A stretch of 64,000 bases of DNA, taken from Desulfocapsaceae bacterium (lineage in GTDB: Bacteria; Desulfobacterota; Desulfobulbia; Desulfobulbales; Desulfocapsaceae). Location of the stretch: assembly GCA_031292275.1 (NCBI GenBank), contig JARLHL010000012.1, positions 1 through 64,000 of the forward strand. Reading direction: 5' to 3'. This document shows positions 54,470-63,919 of this stretch, piece by piece. The notes beneath the pieces are model-generated. The model was not told the origin of the DNA and made no database searches. It worked only from the letters and a program-made list of their open reading frames with translations. How positions within the stretch are numbered: the first letter of the stretch is position 1; the number at the start of each line of letters is the position of its first letter. The translations under genes were made by a program, and so were the position numbers.

Positions 54470-54868
54470 CTATTTCTTGCCCCATACCTGACGTATTTTT
54501 TCTATCACATCAACCACGTTCAGTCTGAGAAATCCAAGGGAAATATCTCTGCCGAACATGGAGATAAGAAGAAGTTCGTCGTCAATTTTGCTGAAATGGA
54601 TATTTGATTCCTGACCCTTATGAAAAAGGAGTGAAAATTCCTGTTCACCAACCAGTTTTGCCATCGCATCTACAGTTGCAAAATTACCGGCAGCCAGAGC
54701 GGCAAAGGAGTAAACATCGTATTTGCTCTCCCCGTTATCTTTGGCAGTAATAATATTCCCGGCCATGTCGATTATAATGACACAATCGACACCGAGCTTA
54801 ATCAGTTTGTCGGACAATATCGCATCAATCCGTTCAAGCTGCTCCTGACTGACAATACCATAATTCAT
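54470..54868 (-). CDS. Roadblock/LC7 domain protein
   Basis: Protein of 132 residues with a full roadblock domain: ILSDKLIKLGVDCVIIIDMA and GNIITAKDNGESKYDVYSF, then NFATVDAMAKLVGEQEFSLL and LLLISMFGRDISLGFLRLNV. Such domains form dimers that act as GTPase-activating or scaffolding partners of MglA-type GTPases (MglB). It is the first gene of the three-gene operon and about 93 bases from the GTPase gene. Confidence 0.92.
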   Translation of the reverse strand: MNYGIVSQEQLERIDAILSDKLIKLGVDCVIIIDMAGNIITAKDNGESKYDVYSFAALAAGNFATVDAMAKLVGEQEFSLLFHKGQESNIHFSKIDDELLLISMFGRDISLGFLRLNVVDVIEKIRQVWGKK

Positions 54869-55462
54869 ACTACTTACCTCTTATTAATTGTTAGCCATTA
54901 AATTGGCACCCACATCCTACATTGAACCATCCACAAACAGGGAGTTATTATTTATGTGGAATTCCATGAAATATCAACCATCCTCAACTCGGATCTCAAA
55001 GAAGGCCCACCGGCAGTGAGAGATCCGAACTTCTGACACAAAGATGAAACCTGCCTAACCTCTCAACCGCTGCTCCATTGTCAGCATGAGCTTATCCAGC
55101 TTGGATCACAAGAAATATTTTTAAGAATACTAATAAATATACGATAAATATTTTTTTAAATGAAGATTTATTTTAAATTTTTAAAAAAATCATACTCATA
55201 TGCCATTGTGCGACCTGATTTTTCATACAAACCACTATTTTGTTATAAAAAAACATCAAAAATTATTTTATAATAATATGTTTTATATCATATATTCCAT
55301 CCGCCTTTCCAAGAGAACGCCTCCGCGTAGAGAACCATACACGGCAGATTGCTCGAGCAAGAAGTATTTCACGCGCACATTCCATGTAAAAAGGATTTCC
55401 TCCCTTTCAACCATTGCACGCGCTCTGGTAATCTGCTATGAAGCATCCTGGAGGCGCATTCA
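54869..55462. other. AT-rich gap with promoters, no gene
   Basis: About 590 bases, strongly AT-rich between 55100 and 55290 with many A/T runs. It should contain the promoters of the roadblock operon (minus) and tatD (plus). An 88-codon frame on the plus strand has low complexity and no ribosome binding site and is not called. Confidence 0.45.
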
Positions 55463-56293
55463 ATGACAAAAAGACAGAAAACGGCTGCCATGCCAACAAC
55501 AAACGTCCCCTTGGTTGATACTCACTGTCACCTTGACATGGACGCATATGCAGATGATATTGAGACAGTTCTGCAGAGATCCAGTCTCCATAACATTGGC
55601 GCCATAGTAAGTGTCGGGATAGATGTAAACAGCTCAATACAAGCCGTAGAACTGGCAAAACAGTACACGCCGGTCTCGGCAGCTATTGGGATACATCCTC
55701 ATGACGTTGACAATATCACGATAGATACATTTTCAATCCTCGCCGATATTGCAGAAAATAACAAAGAATACATTGTTGCATACGGAGAAATTGGTCTTGA
55801 TTATGCCAAACGGTATTCATCCCCCGAAGCCCAACGCCTTCAATTCCGCAACCAGCTCTCCCTTGCCAATGATTTACATCTTCCCGTCATCATTCATGAT
55901 AGAGATGCCCATGAGGACATCCTGACGATACTCCGAGAATCCGGGCCACTCAGATACGGCGGAATCATGCACTGTTTTTCGGGTGATGCGGGATTTGCAT
56001 ATAAAATCATCGATCTTGGGCTGCATATTTCGATACCTGGCACCGTTACATTCAAAAATGCAACTGCAATACAGGACGTGGCGGCAAAGATCCCGCTTAA
56101 CTCCATGCTGCTGGAGACGGACGGGCCTTTTCTTACACCTCACCCATTCAGAGGGAAACGTAATGAGCCCCCTTTTGTCTTGTACACAGCCCTAAAAGTG
56201 GCGGAAATTCGCGATATTTCCCTTGAAGAACTGGCAAAACAAACAAGCCTGAACGCAAAAGCGATCCTGGGTCTTCACCATCTCAGCCTGTAA
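55463..56293 (+). CDS. TatD-family metal-dependent deoxyribonuclease
   Basis: Protein of 276 residues. LVDTHCHLDMDAYADDIETV begins the amidohydrolase fold; AIGIHPHDVDNI, AYGEIGLDYAKRYSS, VIIHDRDAHEDILTIL and MHCFSGDAGFAYKI give the other metal ligands, and LLETDGPFLTPHPFRGKRNE ends it. TatD proteins are 3'-5' exonucleases in DNA repair or degradation. The ATG at 55463 follows GGAGG; a start at 55490 would also fit. The YggS-like gene follows after 6 bases, so the two are co-transcribed. Confidence 0.93.
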   Translation: MTKRQKTAAMPTTNVPLVDTHCHLDMDAYADDIETVLQRSSLHNIGAIVSVGIDVNSSIQAVELAKQYTPVSAAIGIHPHDVDNITIDTFSILADIAENNKEYIVAYGEIGLDYAKRYSSPEAQRLQFRNQLSLANDLHLPVIIHDRDAHEDILTILRESGPLRYGGIMHCFSGDAGFAYKIIDLGLHISIPGTVTFKNATAIQDVAAKIPLNSMLLETDGPFLTPHPFRGKRNEPPFVLYTALKVAEIRDISLEELAKQTSLNAKAILGLHHLSL

Positions 56294-56299
56294 TATGCA

Positions 56300-56986
56300 A
56301 TGATAGCCAACAACCTCCAGCGTATTCGACAGAATATCGAAGCCATCGCCCGTCGGTCCAATCGCCGTCCGGACACTATTCGCCTCATTGCTGTTTCGAA
56401 GACATTTCCAGCAACAGATATTCGGGAAGCGCTGGCCTTTGGCCAAACGCTCTTCGGTGAAAATTATATCCAGGAAGCTGAAAGGAAATATTTGGAACTC
56501 GGGCAGAATATTCGGCTTCATTTCATTGGCCACCTGCAAAGCAACAAGGCCCATATTGCCGTTAAGATATTTGAGATGATCGAGACCGTCGATCAAATCA
56601 AGCTAGCGGCATCACTGAACCGTTATCTGGAGCAGTCAGGAAAGATAATGGATATACTCGTGCAGGTGAATATAGGCAGGGATGAAAAAAAATCCGGGGT
56701 CGCACCGGAGGACACGGAGGATTTCCTAAAGAAAGTCATGACATTGAGCAATCTGCGAGTCCGCGGCCTTATGACAATGCCCCCGTTCTCCGAAGATCCG
56801 GAAAAATCGCGCATCCATTTTAGCAATCTGAGACAATTAGCAGAACGTCTTCAACAAAAAAATCTTTTTTATGATAATACTTTTGTGGAACTCTCCATGG
56901 GGATGTCGCATGATTATCCCATCGCCATTGAAGAGGGAGCGACCCTTGTAAGAGTAGGATCAGCCATCTTTGGAGACCGATCGTAG
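56300..56986 (+). CDS. YggS-type pyridoxal phosphate homeostasis protein
   Basis: Protein of 228 residues of the PLPBP (YggS/PROSC) family. The PLP-binding Lys is in IRLIAVSKTFPATDI; FGENYIQEAERKYLELG, HFIGHLQSNKA, GLMTMPPFSEDPEKSR and LSMGMSHDYPIAIEEGATLV are all family blocks. It binds PLP and balances vitamin B6 and amino acid pools, with no known enzymatic activity. It directly follows tatD. Confidence 0.95.
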   Translation: MIANNLQRIRQNIEAIARRSNRRPDTIRLIAVSKTFPATDIREALAFGQTLFGENYIQEAERKYLELGQNIRLHFIGHLQSNKAHIAVKIFEMIETVDQIKLAASLNRYLEQSGKIMDILVQVNIGRDEKKSGVAPEDTEDFLKKVMTLSNLRVRGLMTMPPFSEDPEKSRIHFSNLRQLAERLQQKNLFYDNTFVELSMGMSHDYPIAIEEGATLVRVGSAIFGDRS

Positions 56987-57145
56987 CACGAAATTTTCTT
57001 TCTATACGAATCAGCCGGAGCGCTTAAGGCTCCCCCTAAAGTCATGATCTGAAGATGATCTGAGGAGGAAATGCCCTGGTGCGGCAAATGCTCCTGCAAC
57101 AAATCAAAAGAGATCTCAAACCGTCTCCGGTGATTTCACCAATGA

Positions 57146-57183
57146 ATAAAAAAAAAGCCCCTTAAAAACAGACAGGGGCTTTC
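57146..57183 (-). terminator. Rho-independent terminator of the PxxKW gene
   Basis: On the minus strand, AAGCCCC-type stem (AAAGCCCCTG... GGGGCTTT) is followed by a run of nine T. It lies 25-60 bases after the stop of the PxxKW gene. Confidence 0.85.
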
Positions 57184-57206
57184 ACATTCTGAATTCCAGG
57201 CCGCAA

Positions 57207-57452
57207 TTATTTCTTCGACTTTGACGCCCTTTTTGCAGCTTTAAGAGGATTGACACGAACCTTGGCTACGACAATCTCGGGTTTCATATGAGTTGCAAAA
57301 TTACACATTCCAAGACGCCACTTCGCCTCCGGGTTGAGGTATGTCTGGCAGTACTTCGCACCATTATCATCAACAATTCGTTCACATCCAGTACATTGTT
57401 CAATTACTGGTTTATATCGACCGTCACTGTAATTTGCTCCAGCTTGTTGCAT
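57207..57452 (-). CDS. PxxKW family cysteine-rich protein
   Basis: Protein of 81 residues. The signature NPEAKWRLGMC contains P-E-A-K-W (PxxKW), with further Cys in EQCTGCERIV and KYCQTYL; the four to five Cys could bind Zn or an Fe-S cluster. The C-terminus is Lys-rich (LKAAKRASKSKK). The ATG at 57452 has GAGGAGG; a longer frame upstream is not supported. The family is found in delta-proteobacteria, and its function is not known. Confidence 0.85.
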   Translation of the reverse strand: MQQAGANYSDGRYKPVIEQCTGCERIVDDNGAKYCQTYLNPEAKWRLGMCNFATHMKPEIVVAKVRVNPLKAAKRASKSKK

Positions 57453-58164
57453 AACTTCCTCCTCTTCATAAAAAACATACCCGCTTGCATGCATGGAGAT
57501 CCGAGACGGGTAGAAAAATGCCTATCATATACTGCGCATAACAAAAAATTCTGTATACGAGGTCAAGTATTCTAACAGGGTGGCAAGCATTACACAAGCA
57601 ATAAAAAATATTTTTTCAGCTCATTCCAAAAAGCATTACCAGGGTGAATTTCCCCTTTGTGCCGTCCTAAAAAAATTATTCCATTTTTGCATACCACTTC
57701 ACCATGTTACAATCGAAAACACCGGCACACCTGCTGGGATTTTCAATATTAAAAAGATAAAAGTCCAGAGGACAAATGAGCCACAGATGCTTGTTGTTTC
57801 GTTGTCACATCTTTGAATACCGCTGAAAATTTCAAATTAACCGCATCATGTTGTTATGTTATTCATGCTGGACTTGAATTTTCACCTATTTTAACATAAA
57901 ATTGGACTTACGCCTTAAATAGCCATTATAATTCTGACAGTTGCAGCAAGTTTCAACCCTTACTCTATTCGAGGGTTATCCTTGCCAGATCAGACATAAA
58001 CAAGGGGAAGAGTCTGTGAACCTGCACGTCTCTTCCTGAAGATCACAACCTTCTGCAGGCCAACTTGAACATTGGGAATTTTTGTCCAGGATTGAGATAA
58101 GACCGGACGAAAGGGTATCCATTCAAGGCAGCCTGGTAAGAATACTATCTGGAGACGAGAGAGG
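57453..58164. other. Long gap before pilC, nothing firmly recognised
   Basis: About 710 bases. A 78-codon frame on the plus strand (57580-57816) has no ribosome binding site and no protein-like composition. The last part, 58000-58150, has stretches (CCAGG.. CCTGG) that could fold into a leader, but I could not match a known riboswitch. It should hold the pilC promoter. Confidence 0.35.
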
Positions 58165-59370
58165 ATGCCTGTTTATATTTGGAAGGGTAAAAATTCCTAC
58201 GGTGAGAATCGCAAGGGAGAACTGGAAGCGCCTGATCAGGCGGCTGCGCTGAGTTATGTAAAACGGATGAGGATCTCCAATCCTGTTATCAAGGAAAAAC
58301 CGAAAGATCTTCTTGCCAATATTCCTTTATTTCAGCCAAAAGTTACTGGAAAGGACGTTGTCGTTTTCACCCGTCAGCTTTCGACAATGATTGATGCGGG
58401 TCTCCCGCTGGTCCAATGTATCGAGATACTTGGCAAGCAGCAGGACAACCAGACCTTTAAAAAAATCCTTCTCACTATTCAGTCGGACGTGGAATCGGGG
58501 ACGACCTTTGCCGATTCTATGCGAAAACATCCAAAGGCCTTTGATAACCTCTACAGCAATATGATCGAAGCTGGAGAGACTGGCGGTATCCTTGATACAA
58601 TCCTCTCCAGACTCGCCACATTCATGGAGAAATCGATGGCCTTGAAGAAAAAAATCAAAGGCGCCATGACCTATCCGGCCATTTGTCTGGCTATATCGGT
58701 CCTCATACTCGTTGTCATTCTGGTCTTCGTCATCCCGGTCTTTCAGGAAATGTTCACGACCTTTGGTTCCGCCCTGCCGCTTCCGACGCAGATAGTCGTC
58801 AATATGAGTACGATGGTAAAGTCCAATTTTATATTCCTGCTTATCGGCTTTTTTGCTGTGATTTTCGGAATTAAAAAAATATATAATTCGGAAAAGGGAC
58901 GTAATGCCATTGATGCTATGTCCCTGAAGGCGCCAATAGCCGGCATACTGATCAGAAAAGTTGCAGTGGCAAAATTCACAAGGACACTGGGCACCATGCT
59001 GCAGAGCGGCGTTCCAATCCTTGAGGCATTACAAGTAGTGGCCAAGACAGCCGGCAACAAGGTCATAGAACGGGCCGTTTTCAGGGTATCCGATTCTATC
59101 GCCGAAGGACGGCCAATAGCCGAGCCCCTGGAAGAATGCGGCGTCTTTCCCAATATGGTCGTGCAGATGATCAATGTCGGTGAATCCGTCGGGGCATTGG
59201 ACACAATGCTGGAAAAAATTGCGGATTTCTATGATGAAGAGGTTGACCAGGCAGTTGAGAATCTGACTGCAATGCTGGAACCCCTGATGATGGTGGTTCT
59301 CGGCGGCATGATCGGCGGACTCGTCGTTGCGATGTATCTGCCCATTTTCAAGATGGCATCTGTTGTTTAA
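58165..59370 (+). CDS. pilC: Type IV pilus inner membrane protein PilC (type II secretion F family)
   Basis: Protein of 401 residues. It has two GspF/PilC repeat domains: FTRQLSTMIDAGLPLVQCIE and FTRTLGTMLQSGVPILEALQ, each with the later AGETGGILDTIL or VGESVGALDTMLEK, and three membrane helices, ending GLVVAMYLPIFKMASVV. It is the platform protein that couples the ATPases PilB/PilT to the pilus. The usual pilB and pilT genes are not adjacent. The ATG follows GACGAGAGAGG. Confidence 0.95.
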   Translation: MPVYIWKGKNSYGENRKGELEAPDQAAALSYVKRMRISNPVIKEKPKDLLANIPLFQPKVTGKDVVVFTRQLSTMIDAGLPLVQCIEILGKQQDNQTFKKILLTIQSDVESGTTFADSMRKHPKAFDNLYSNMIEAGETGGILDTILSRLATFMEKSMALKKKIKGAMTYPAICLAISVLILVVILVFVIPVFQEMFTTFGSALPLPTQIVVNMSTMVKSNFIFLLIGFFAVIFGIKKIYNSEKGRNAIDAMSLKAPIAGILIRKVAVAKFTRTLGTMLQSGVPILEALQVVAKTAGNKVIERAVFRVSDSIAEGRPIAEPLEECGVFPNMVVQMINVGESVGALDTMLEKIADFYDEEVDQAVENLTAMLEPLMMVVLGGMIGGLVVAMYLPIFKMASVV

Positions 59371-59491
59371 TAATTATCTTCTACTTTTTTTCTGTAATAA
59401 ATTGTATACTTCGCTCGGGTGGCATTGACATTCTTTCTTGAAAGCATATCGTGCTCAAATAAGATATTCTCACATAACAAAGGAGGGTAAT

Positions 59492-59779
59492 ATGACCTTG
59501 ACAAAAGCGGACTTGGTCCAGCAGGTATACAAAAATCATGAGACCTTAACAAAAGCGCAGGCAACCGAGTCGGTAGAGTCGTTTCTCCGCATTTCGAAGG
59601 ATTCGTTGATTAACGGCCAGGATCTCCTGTTAAGCGGGTTTGGCAAATTTAATGTCAAAGACAAGAATGCGCGACGGGGGCGGAACCCTCAGACCGGAGA
59701 TGAGCTGACACTGGATGCGAGGAGGGTTGTGACATTCAAACCGTCCGGAATTTTACGCGATAAGATCAACGAGTCCTAA
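59492..59779 (+). CDS. HU/IHF-family DNA-binding protein
   Basis: Protein of 95 residues. LTKADLVQQVYKNHETLTKA and the DNA-arm region FGKFNVKDKNARRGRNPQTG match the bacterial histone-like family, here closer to IHF-alpha (GRNPQTG then LDARRVVTFKPSG). ATG at 59492 is chosen for AAAGGAGG right before it. It is followed by a perfect terminator, so it is monocistronic. Confidence 0.95.
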   Translation: MTLTKADLVQQVYKNHETLTKAQATESVESFLRISKDSLINGQDLLLSGFGKFNVKDKNARRGRNPQTGDELTLDARRVVTFKPSGILRDKINES

Positions 59780-59819
59780 TCCCTCGAATATTGTATCCTC
59801 ATATCGCTCTCTTTTGCTG

Positions 59820-59867
59820 AAAACTGCCTGTTGTCACACGTGGTGAGGTGACAACAGGCAGTTTTTT
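59820..59867 (+). terminator. Rho-independent terminator of the HU/IHF gene
   Basis: AAAACTGCCTGTTGTCAC and GTGACAACAGGCAGTTTT form a perfect 18-bp stem with a ten-base loop, followed by TT. It is the longest perfect hairpin of its kind in the window. Confidence 0.9.
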
Positions 59868-60009
59868 ATATAAAACTGCATCACAGCAGTCCTCTTGCCC
59901 CGGCGAAGCGATAGTTTTTTGCGTCTCGTTGTAACCAGCGGCCGGTTTGGATGTTCCCCACTGTCAGCAGCATGAGAGAGCACCACGACCTTCCTTCTTA
60001 TTTTAGCGT

Positions 60010-60939
60010 ATGCTTGTCGAAAATTCGTTCGCAATCCTTCCCTTTGATTCCTTGCATGATAGCCCCAGATGGAATCTCCATCCTTTTCTGGACGGCACTG
60101 TTTCCGACGCTTTTGAACAATCAATCCGCCAGACAGGGATTCTCCACCCCCCGCTGGTCATCCGATCAGGGGAGGCTTACGAAATTCTCTGCGGGCGAAG
60201 GAGGATTCAGTGTGCACGGCATGGGGGGCAAGCGAACTTTCTCTGCTGCGTTCTGCCGGAGGACCTCGACCCGGGAAGCATACTGGGCCTCATTCTGGAA
60301 GATCAGCAGGCATACGCCCCGCTCACGCTTCCAGAAGTGGCCTATTTTGCACGATTATGTACAGAATATCCAGGTAATGAAGAGGTAAGCAGACTATTTG
60401 AGGCAGTCATTCCGCCCAAAACTGACATGCGGTTCCTCCTCCGCCTCCTTGAATTCGATGACGAATTACAGAGAAAAATATATACAGGACTTCTGAACGA
60501 GAAAGCTCTCTTCGATCTTGTGCAGCTTGATCAGGAAGACCGCAGCAGTATGGTCAGTGTGTTTGAATCATTACAAATGGGGGGGAACAAGCAGAAGCGT
60601 CTCTTGAGCCTGTGCAGAGACATCACACAGCGTGAGGATATCTCCGTTGGCACCCTGCTGGCTCATCCGGAGATCAAAACTGTCATTGACCACCGGGGCA
60701 TGAATATTCCCCAGAAGGTCAACCGACTTTTCAGCCAGCTGCAAAAACGTGCCTATCCGCAAAGCACAACTGCTCAGGATTTTTTTCTTGCGCAGGTGCA
60801 GGGACTTGACCTGCCTGCCAGCTGTACGATCACCCCCGCCCCTTTTTTTGAACGGGATGAGGTGAGCCTTACCGTACGTTTCTCAAATTTCGAGGAATGC
60901 AGGAAGTACTGTCTTCAGATAAAGGACCTGCTCCGATAG
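60010..60939 (+). CDS. Lone ParB-like nuclease-domain protein
   Basis: Protein of 309 residues. The N-terminal 100 residues match the ParB/Srx domain: RQTGILHPPLVIRSGEAYEI and ILCGRRRIQCARHGGQANFL, where G-R-R-R fits the CTP-binding G-E-R-R motif. No clear ParB helix-turn-helix is seen in the middle; the C-terminal part has EDISVGTLLAHPEIKTVIDH. It has no ParA beside it, so it is not a standard partition pair. It follows the HU/IHF gene and its terminator. Role unknown; a transcription regulator is possible. Confidence 0.78.
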   Translation: MLVENSFAILPFDSLHDSPRWNLHPFLDGTVSDAFEQSIRQTGILHPPLVIRSGEAYEILCGRRRIQCARHGGQANFLCCVLPEDLDPGSILGLILEDQQAYAPLTLPEVAYFARLCTEYPGNEEVSRLFEAVIPPKTDMRFLLRLLEFDDELQRKIYTGLLNEKALFDLVQLDQEDRSSMVSVFESLQMGGNKQKRLLSLCRDITQREDISVGTLLAHPEIKTVIDHRGMNIPQKVNRLFSQLQKRAYPQSTTAQDFFLAQVQGLDLPASCTITPAPFFERDEVSLTVRFSNFEECRKYCLQIKDLLR

Positions 60940-60956
60940 ACCGAGAGAGGAAAGGA

Positions 60957-62069
60957 TCAGGAGTGATACGCAACGTCGCCTTCCACCATGAGGTCGTCAC
61001 ACAACCGTTCATAGCGGATTTTTTCCAAATATATCGCATCCTCTTTTGCTGCACAAGACAATCCCCGGACCACGGATATCCCGTCGTCGCCTGCAAAAAT
61101 CGGCGCATAAAACAGGTGCACATGATCGACCAGGCGGTTTCTGAGCATTGCCCCATGAATCGCGGCCCCGCCCTCAACCAAGAGTGAAGTAACCCCATGG
61201 CTGCCAAGGATAGACAGAATCTGCATCAAATCCAATCCGCCCTCTGTATCTCTCTCCACGGTTCGGACCAGCGCCCCCAGTGCTATCAGTTGTTCCTTCT
61301 TCTCGGGATCAGCCTCAGGCCCGCAAAATATCCAGGTCGGCGCATTCGAATGGACATGCAGCAGCCTTGCTGCAAGAGGGATGCGCAGGCGTGAATCCAC
61401 CACAACCCTGATGGGATCCTTCCCCTGCCTGCGAAGCAAACGCGTGGTCAGGGCAGGATCATCGATAACGACAGTCCCGATCCCCACCATGATTGCATCT
61501 GCAATATTACGAAGTTGATGAACCCTCTGCAATGAACGAGGACCGGTTATCCCACCCGGACATCCCTTTTTATAGGTAATACGGCCATCGAGGCTGAGCC
61601 CCGCCTTCATCACCACCCACGGGAGAGAGGTGGTTATATGTTTGATAAATGGGCTATTTATCCGTCGACAGTCTGCAGCAAGCACCCCCGACGACACCTG
61701 GATTTTATGGTCAGCCAGAAAGGCAAGCCCGCTTCCATGCACCAGTGGATTAGGGTCTTCCATACCAACCACGACCCGCTTGACCCCTGCTGCGAGCAGG
61801 GCGCGGGTACAGGGAGGAGTCCTGCCGGTATGATTACACGGCTCAAGTGTCACATAGACAGTGGCGCCACGCGCCTGAGTTCCTGCTTTGCGCAGTGCAT
61901 TGATTTCTGCGTGCGGTCCTCCCGCTCGTTTATGGTAGCCTTTGGCTATAACACGATCATCTTTGACAATTACGGCGCCGACGCAAGGATTGGGAGAGGT
62001 CTTTCCCATCCCTTTCCGGGCCTCTTTCAAGGCCAGCCGCATATAGTACTGGTCCTGATCCTCGGTCAT
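60957..62069 (-). CDS. ribD: Bifunctional riboflavin biosynthesis protein RibD
   Basis: Protein of 370 residues. The N-terminal deaminase has GPHAEINAL (zinc His and catalytic Glu) and YVTLEPCNHTGRTPPCTRAL (two zinc Cys); the C-terminal reductase has VVMKAGLSLDGRI and SLLVEGGAAIHGAMLRNRLV. It removes the amino group and reduces the ribosyl chain in the second and third steps of riboflavin synthesis. Its ATG overlaps the end of nrdR in ATGA, so the pair is coupled. Confidence 0.96.
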   Translation of the reverse strand: MTEDQDQYYMRLALKEARKGMGKTSPNPCVGAVIVKDDRVIAKGYHKRAGGPHAEINALRKAGTQARGATVYVTLEPCNHTGRTPPCTRALLAAGVKRVVVGMEDPNPLVHGSGLAFLADHKIQVSSGVLAADCRRINSPFIKHITTSLPWVVMKAGLSLDGRITYKKGCPGGITGPRSLQRVHQLRNIADAIMVGIGTVVIDDPALTTRLLRRQGKDPIRVVVDSRLRIPLAARLLHVHSNAPTWIFCGPEADPEKKEQLIALGALVRTVERDTEGGLDLMQILSILGSHGVTSLLVEGGAAIHGAMLRNRLVDHVHLFYAPIFAGDDGISVVRGLSCAAKEDAIYLEKIRYERLCDDLMVEGDVAYHS

Positions 62070-62560
62070 TTTTCACCGTTTCCGGTCGATGGATACTCAG
62101 TCATCGCCCGGGCATCCAGGAGGTTTTTGAGTTCATCCATGAACTCATTTACATCTTTAAATTGTCTGTAAACCGATGCAAATCGGACATAGGCGACCTC
62201 ATCAAGTCGGGGGAGATCCTCCATGACCCACTGTCCGATAACCTTGGACGACACCTCCTTGGCGCCAATATCTTGAAGCTTTCTCTCTATCTCATCGACA
62301 AATTTATCGATATTGTCTCGGCTGACAGGTCTTTTCTCACAGGCCTTTTCCAGACCGATAACCATCTTCTGTCTGTCCCAGGCCTCCCTCCTCCCGTCCT
62401 TCTTCACCAGCACAGGCATCATGACCTCCAGCCTCTCATAGGTCGTAAACCTTTGATTGCAAGAAAGACATGATCGTCTTCTTCTGGTAATGGTACTCTC
62501 CTTGTTCAGACGGGAATCGATGACCTTATTATCAAGGTGACCACAGTAGGGACATTTCAT
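62066..62560 (-). CDS. nrdR: Transcriptional repressor NrdR
   Basis: Protein of 164 residues. The zinc ribbon is CPYCGHLDNKVIDSRLN with RRRRSCLSCNQRFTTYERLE; an ATP-cone follows with MVIGLEKACEKRPVS and VRFASVYRQFKDVNEFMDEL. It represses ribonucleotide reductase genes when dATP is bound. ATG at 62560 follows TGGAGG. It lies between glyA and ribD, a common order. Confidence 0.96.
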   Translation of the reverse strand: MKCPYCGHLDNKVIDSRLNKESTITRRRRSCLSCNQRFTTYERLEVMMPVLVKKDGRREAWDRQKMVIGLEKACEKRPVSRDNIDKFVDEIERKLQDIGAKEVSSKVIGQWVMEDLPRLDEVAYVRFASVYRQFKDVNEFMDELKNLLDARAMTEYPSTGNGEK

Positions 62561-62671
62561 ACAACCTCCATCTGTCGGAGAAGAGTCAAGAAGGTCCAAG
62601 CTGATCGGCAGAACAGGGTTCCAGTACGACACCCTAGCCTGCCGCATCCGCCGAGGACCTGAAACGTATTC

Positions 62672-63919
62672 TTAAATCCTGGCAACAATGTTCGACAGCG
62701 GGAATCTCCGGCAGAGGGCCATTATCTCCGTGCGGATCTCCGTAATCGTTTCTGCATCACGTTTCGCAATCACTGTATCGATAAACTCTGCTATCATCTC
62801 CATCTCGGCAGCCCTCATCCCTCTGGTTGTTACCAGGGGTGTTCCTATACGAATTCCGCTTGTAACATACCGGGATTGCACGTCAAAGGGAATGGCGTTC
62901 TTATTCACCGTAATACCGGCCTGACCGAGAAGCGTCTCCGCCTCTTTTCCGGAAATATCCTTGGTGGTAAGATCCAACAGCATCAGATGATTATCGGTTC
63001 CACCTGAGACCAGACGAAAGCCTCTGGCCATCAGACTGGCGGCCAAAATCTTGGCATTGGCAACCACATGTTTCTGGTCTTCTTGAAAGGCTGCCCCCAT
63101 GACTTCCTTAAATCCTACTGCCTTTGCGGCGATGGCATGCATCAGCGGTCCGCCTTGAATGCCTGGAAAGATATTGCTGTTGATCATCTTTCCCCATCGT
63201 TCCTGGGCCAAGATCAGTCCGCCGCGCGGCCCGCGCAGCGTCTTGTGGGTCGTCGAGGTAACTACGTCGGCATACGGAACAGGAGAGGGATGCACGCCTG
63301 CAGCGACCAAACCCGCTATGTGAGCCATATCCACCATAAAGATGGCGCCTATCTGATCCGCGATTTTCCGAAATCTCTGAAAATCCAGGAATCGCGGGTA
63401 GGCACTCGCTCCGGCAATGATCATCTTCGGTCTCTTATCCACAGCAATACATTCAACCTCGTCCATATCGATCTGTTCACTGACCCGATCGACCCCATAG
63501 GAGACAAAATTATAAAGTTTGCCGGAAAAGCTCACGGGGCTGCCGTGGGTCAGATGGCCGCCATGGGCAAGATCCATCCCCAGAACAGTATCACCTGGCT
63601 GCAGCAGGGCAAAGTAGACGCCCATATTGGCCTGTGAACCGGAATGCGGCTGGACATTGGCATATTCGGCACCAAAGATAGCCTTCACCCGCTCCACGGC
63701 CAGGGTCTCAACCTCATCGGCATAGATACATCCGCCATAGTATCGTTTTTGAGGATAGCCTTCAGCGTATTTATTTGTAAAAACGGATCCCTGGGCATCG
63801 ACAACCGCCTGCGATGCAATGTTCTCGGAGGCAATCAATTCAAGCTGATTATCCTGACGATCATATTCCGCCTGAATACTCCTGAAAATTTCAGGATCTG
63901 TTTCTTGTAATGTTTTCAT
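62672..63919 (-). CDS. glyA: Serine hydroxymethyltransferase
   Basis: Protein of 415 residues that interconverts serine and glycine with tetrahydrofolate, using [54 protein letters not shown]-like text and the PLP Lys in [14 protein letters not shown] are visible. ATG at 63919 is used; GTG at 63931 is the alternative. It probably leads the glyA-nrdR-ribD operon, whose promoter would lie beyond 63930. Confidence 0.97.
   Translation of the reverse strand: MKTLQETDPEIFRSIQAEYDRQDNQLELIASENIASQAVVDAQGSVFTNKYAEGYPQKRYYGGCIYADEVETLAVERVKAIFGAEYANVQPHSGSQANMGVYFALLQPGDTVLGMDLAHGGHLTHGSPVSFSGKLYNFVSYGVDRVSEQIDMDEVECIAVDKRPKMIIAGASAYPRFLDFQRFRKIADQIGAIFMVDMAHIAGLVAAGVHPSPVPYADVVTSTTHKTLRGPRGGLILAQERWGKMINSNIFPGIQGGPLMHAIAAKAVGFKEVMGAAFQEDQKHVVANAKILAASLMARGFRLVSGGTDNHLMLLDLTTKDISGKEAETLLGQAGITVNKNAIPFDVQSRYVTSGIRIGTPLVTTRGMRAAEMEMIAEFIDTVIAKRDAETITEIRTEIMALCRRFPLSNIVARI

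Noticed and set aside
55200-55466. 88-codon frame in the AT-rich gap upstream of tatD
   Set aside because: Low-complexity composition, no ribosome binding site, overlaps the tatD start.
57580-57816. 78-codon frame in the gap upstream of pilC
   Set aside because: No ribosome binding site and no protein-like features; the frame is probably chance.
58000-58164. Cyclic-di-GMP riboswitch upstream of pilC
   Set aside because: Only short fragments recalled the GEMM motif; the key GCAAACC and GGCAGCCGGG blocks are absent.
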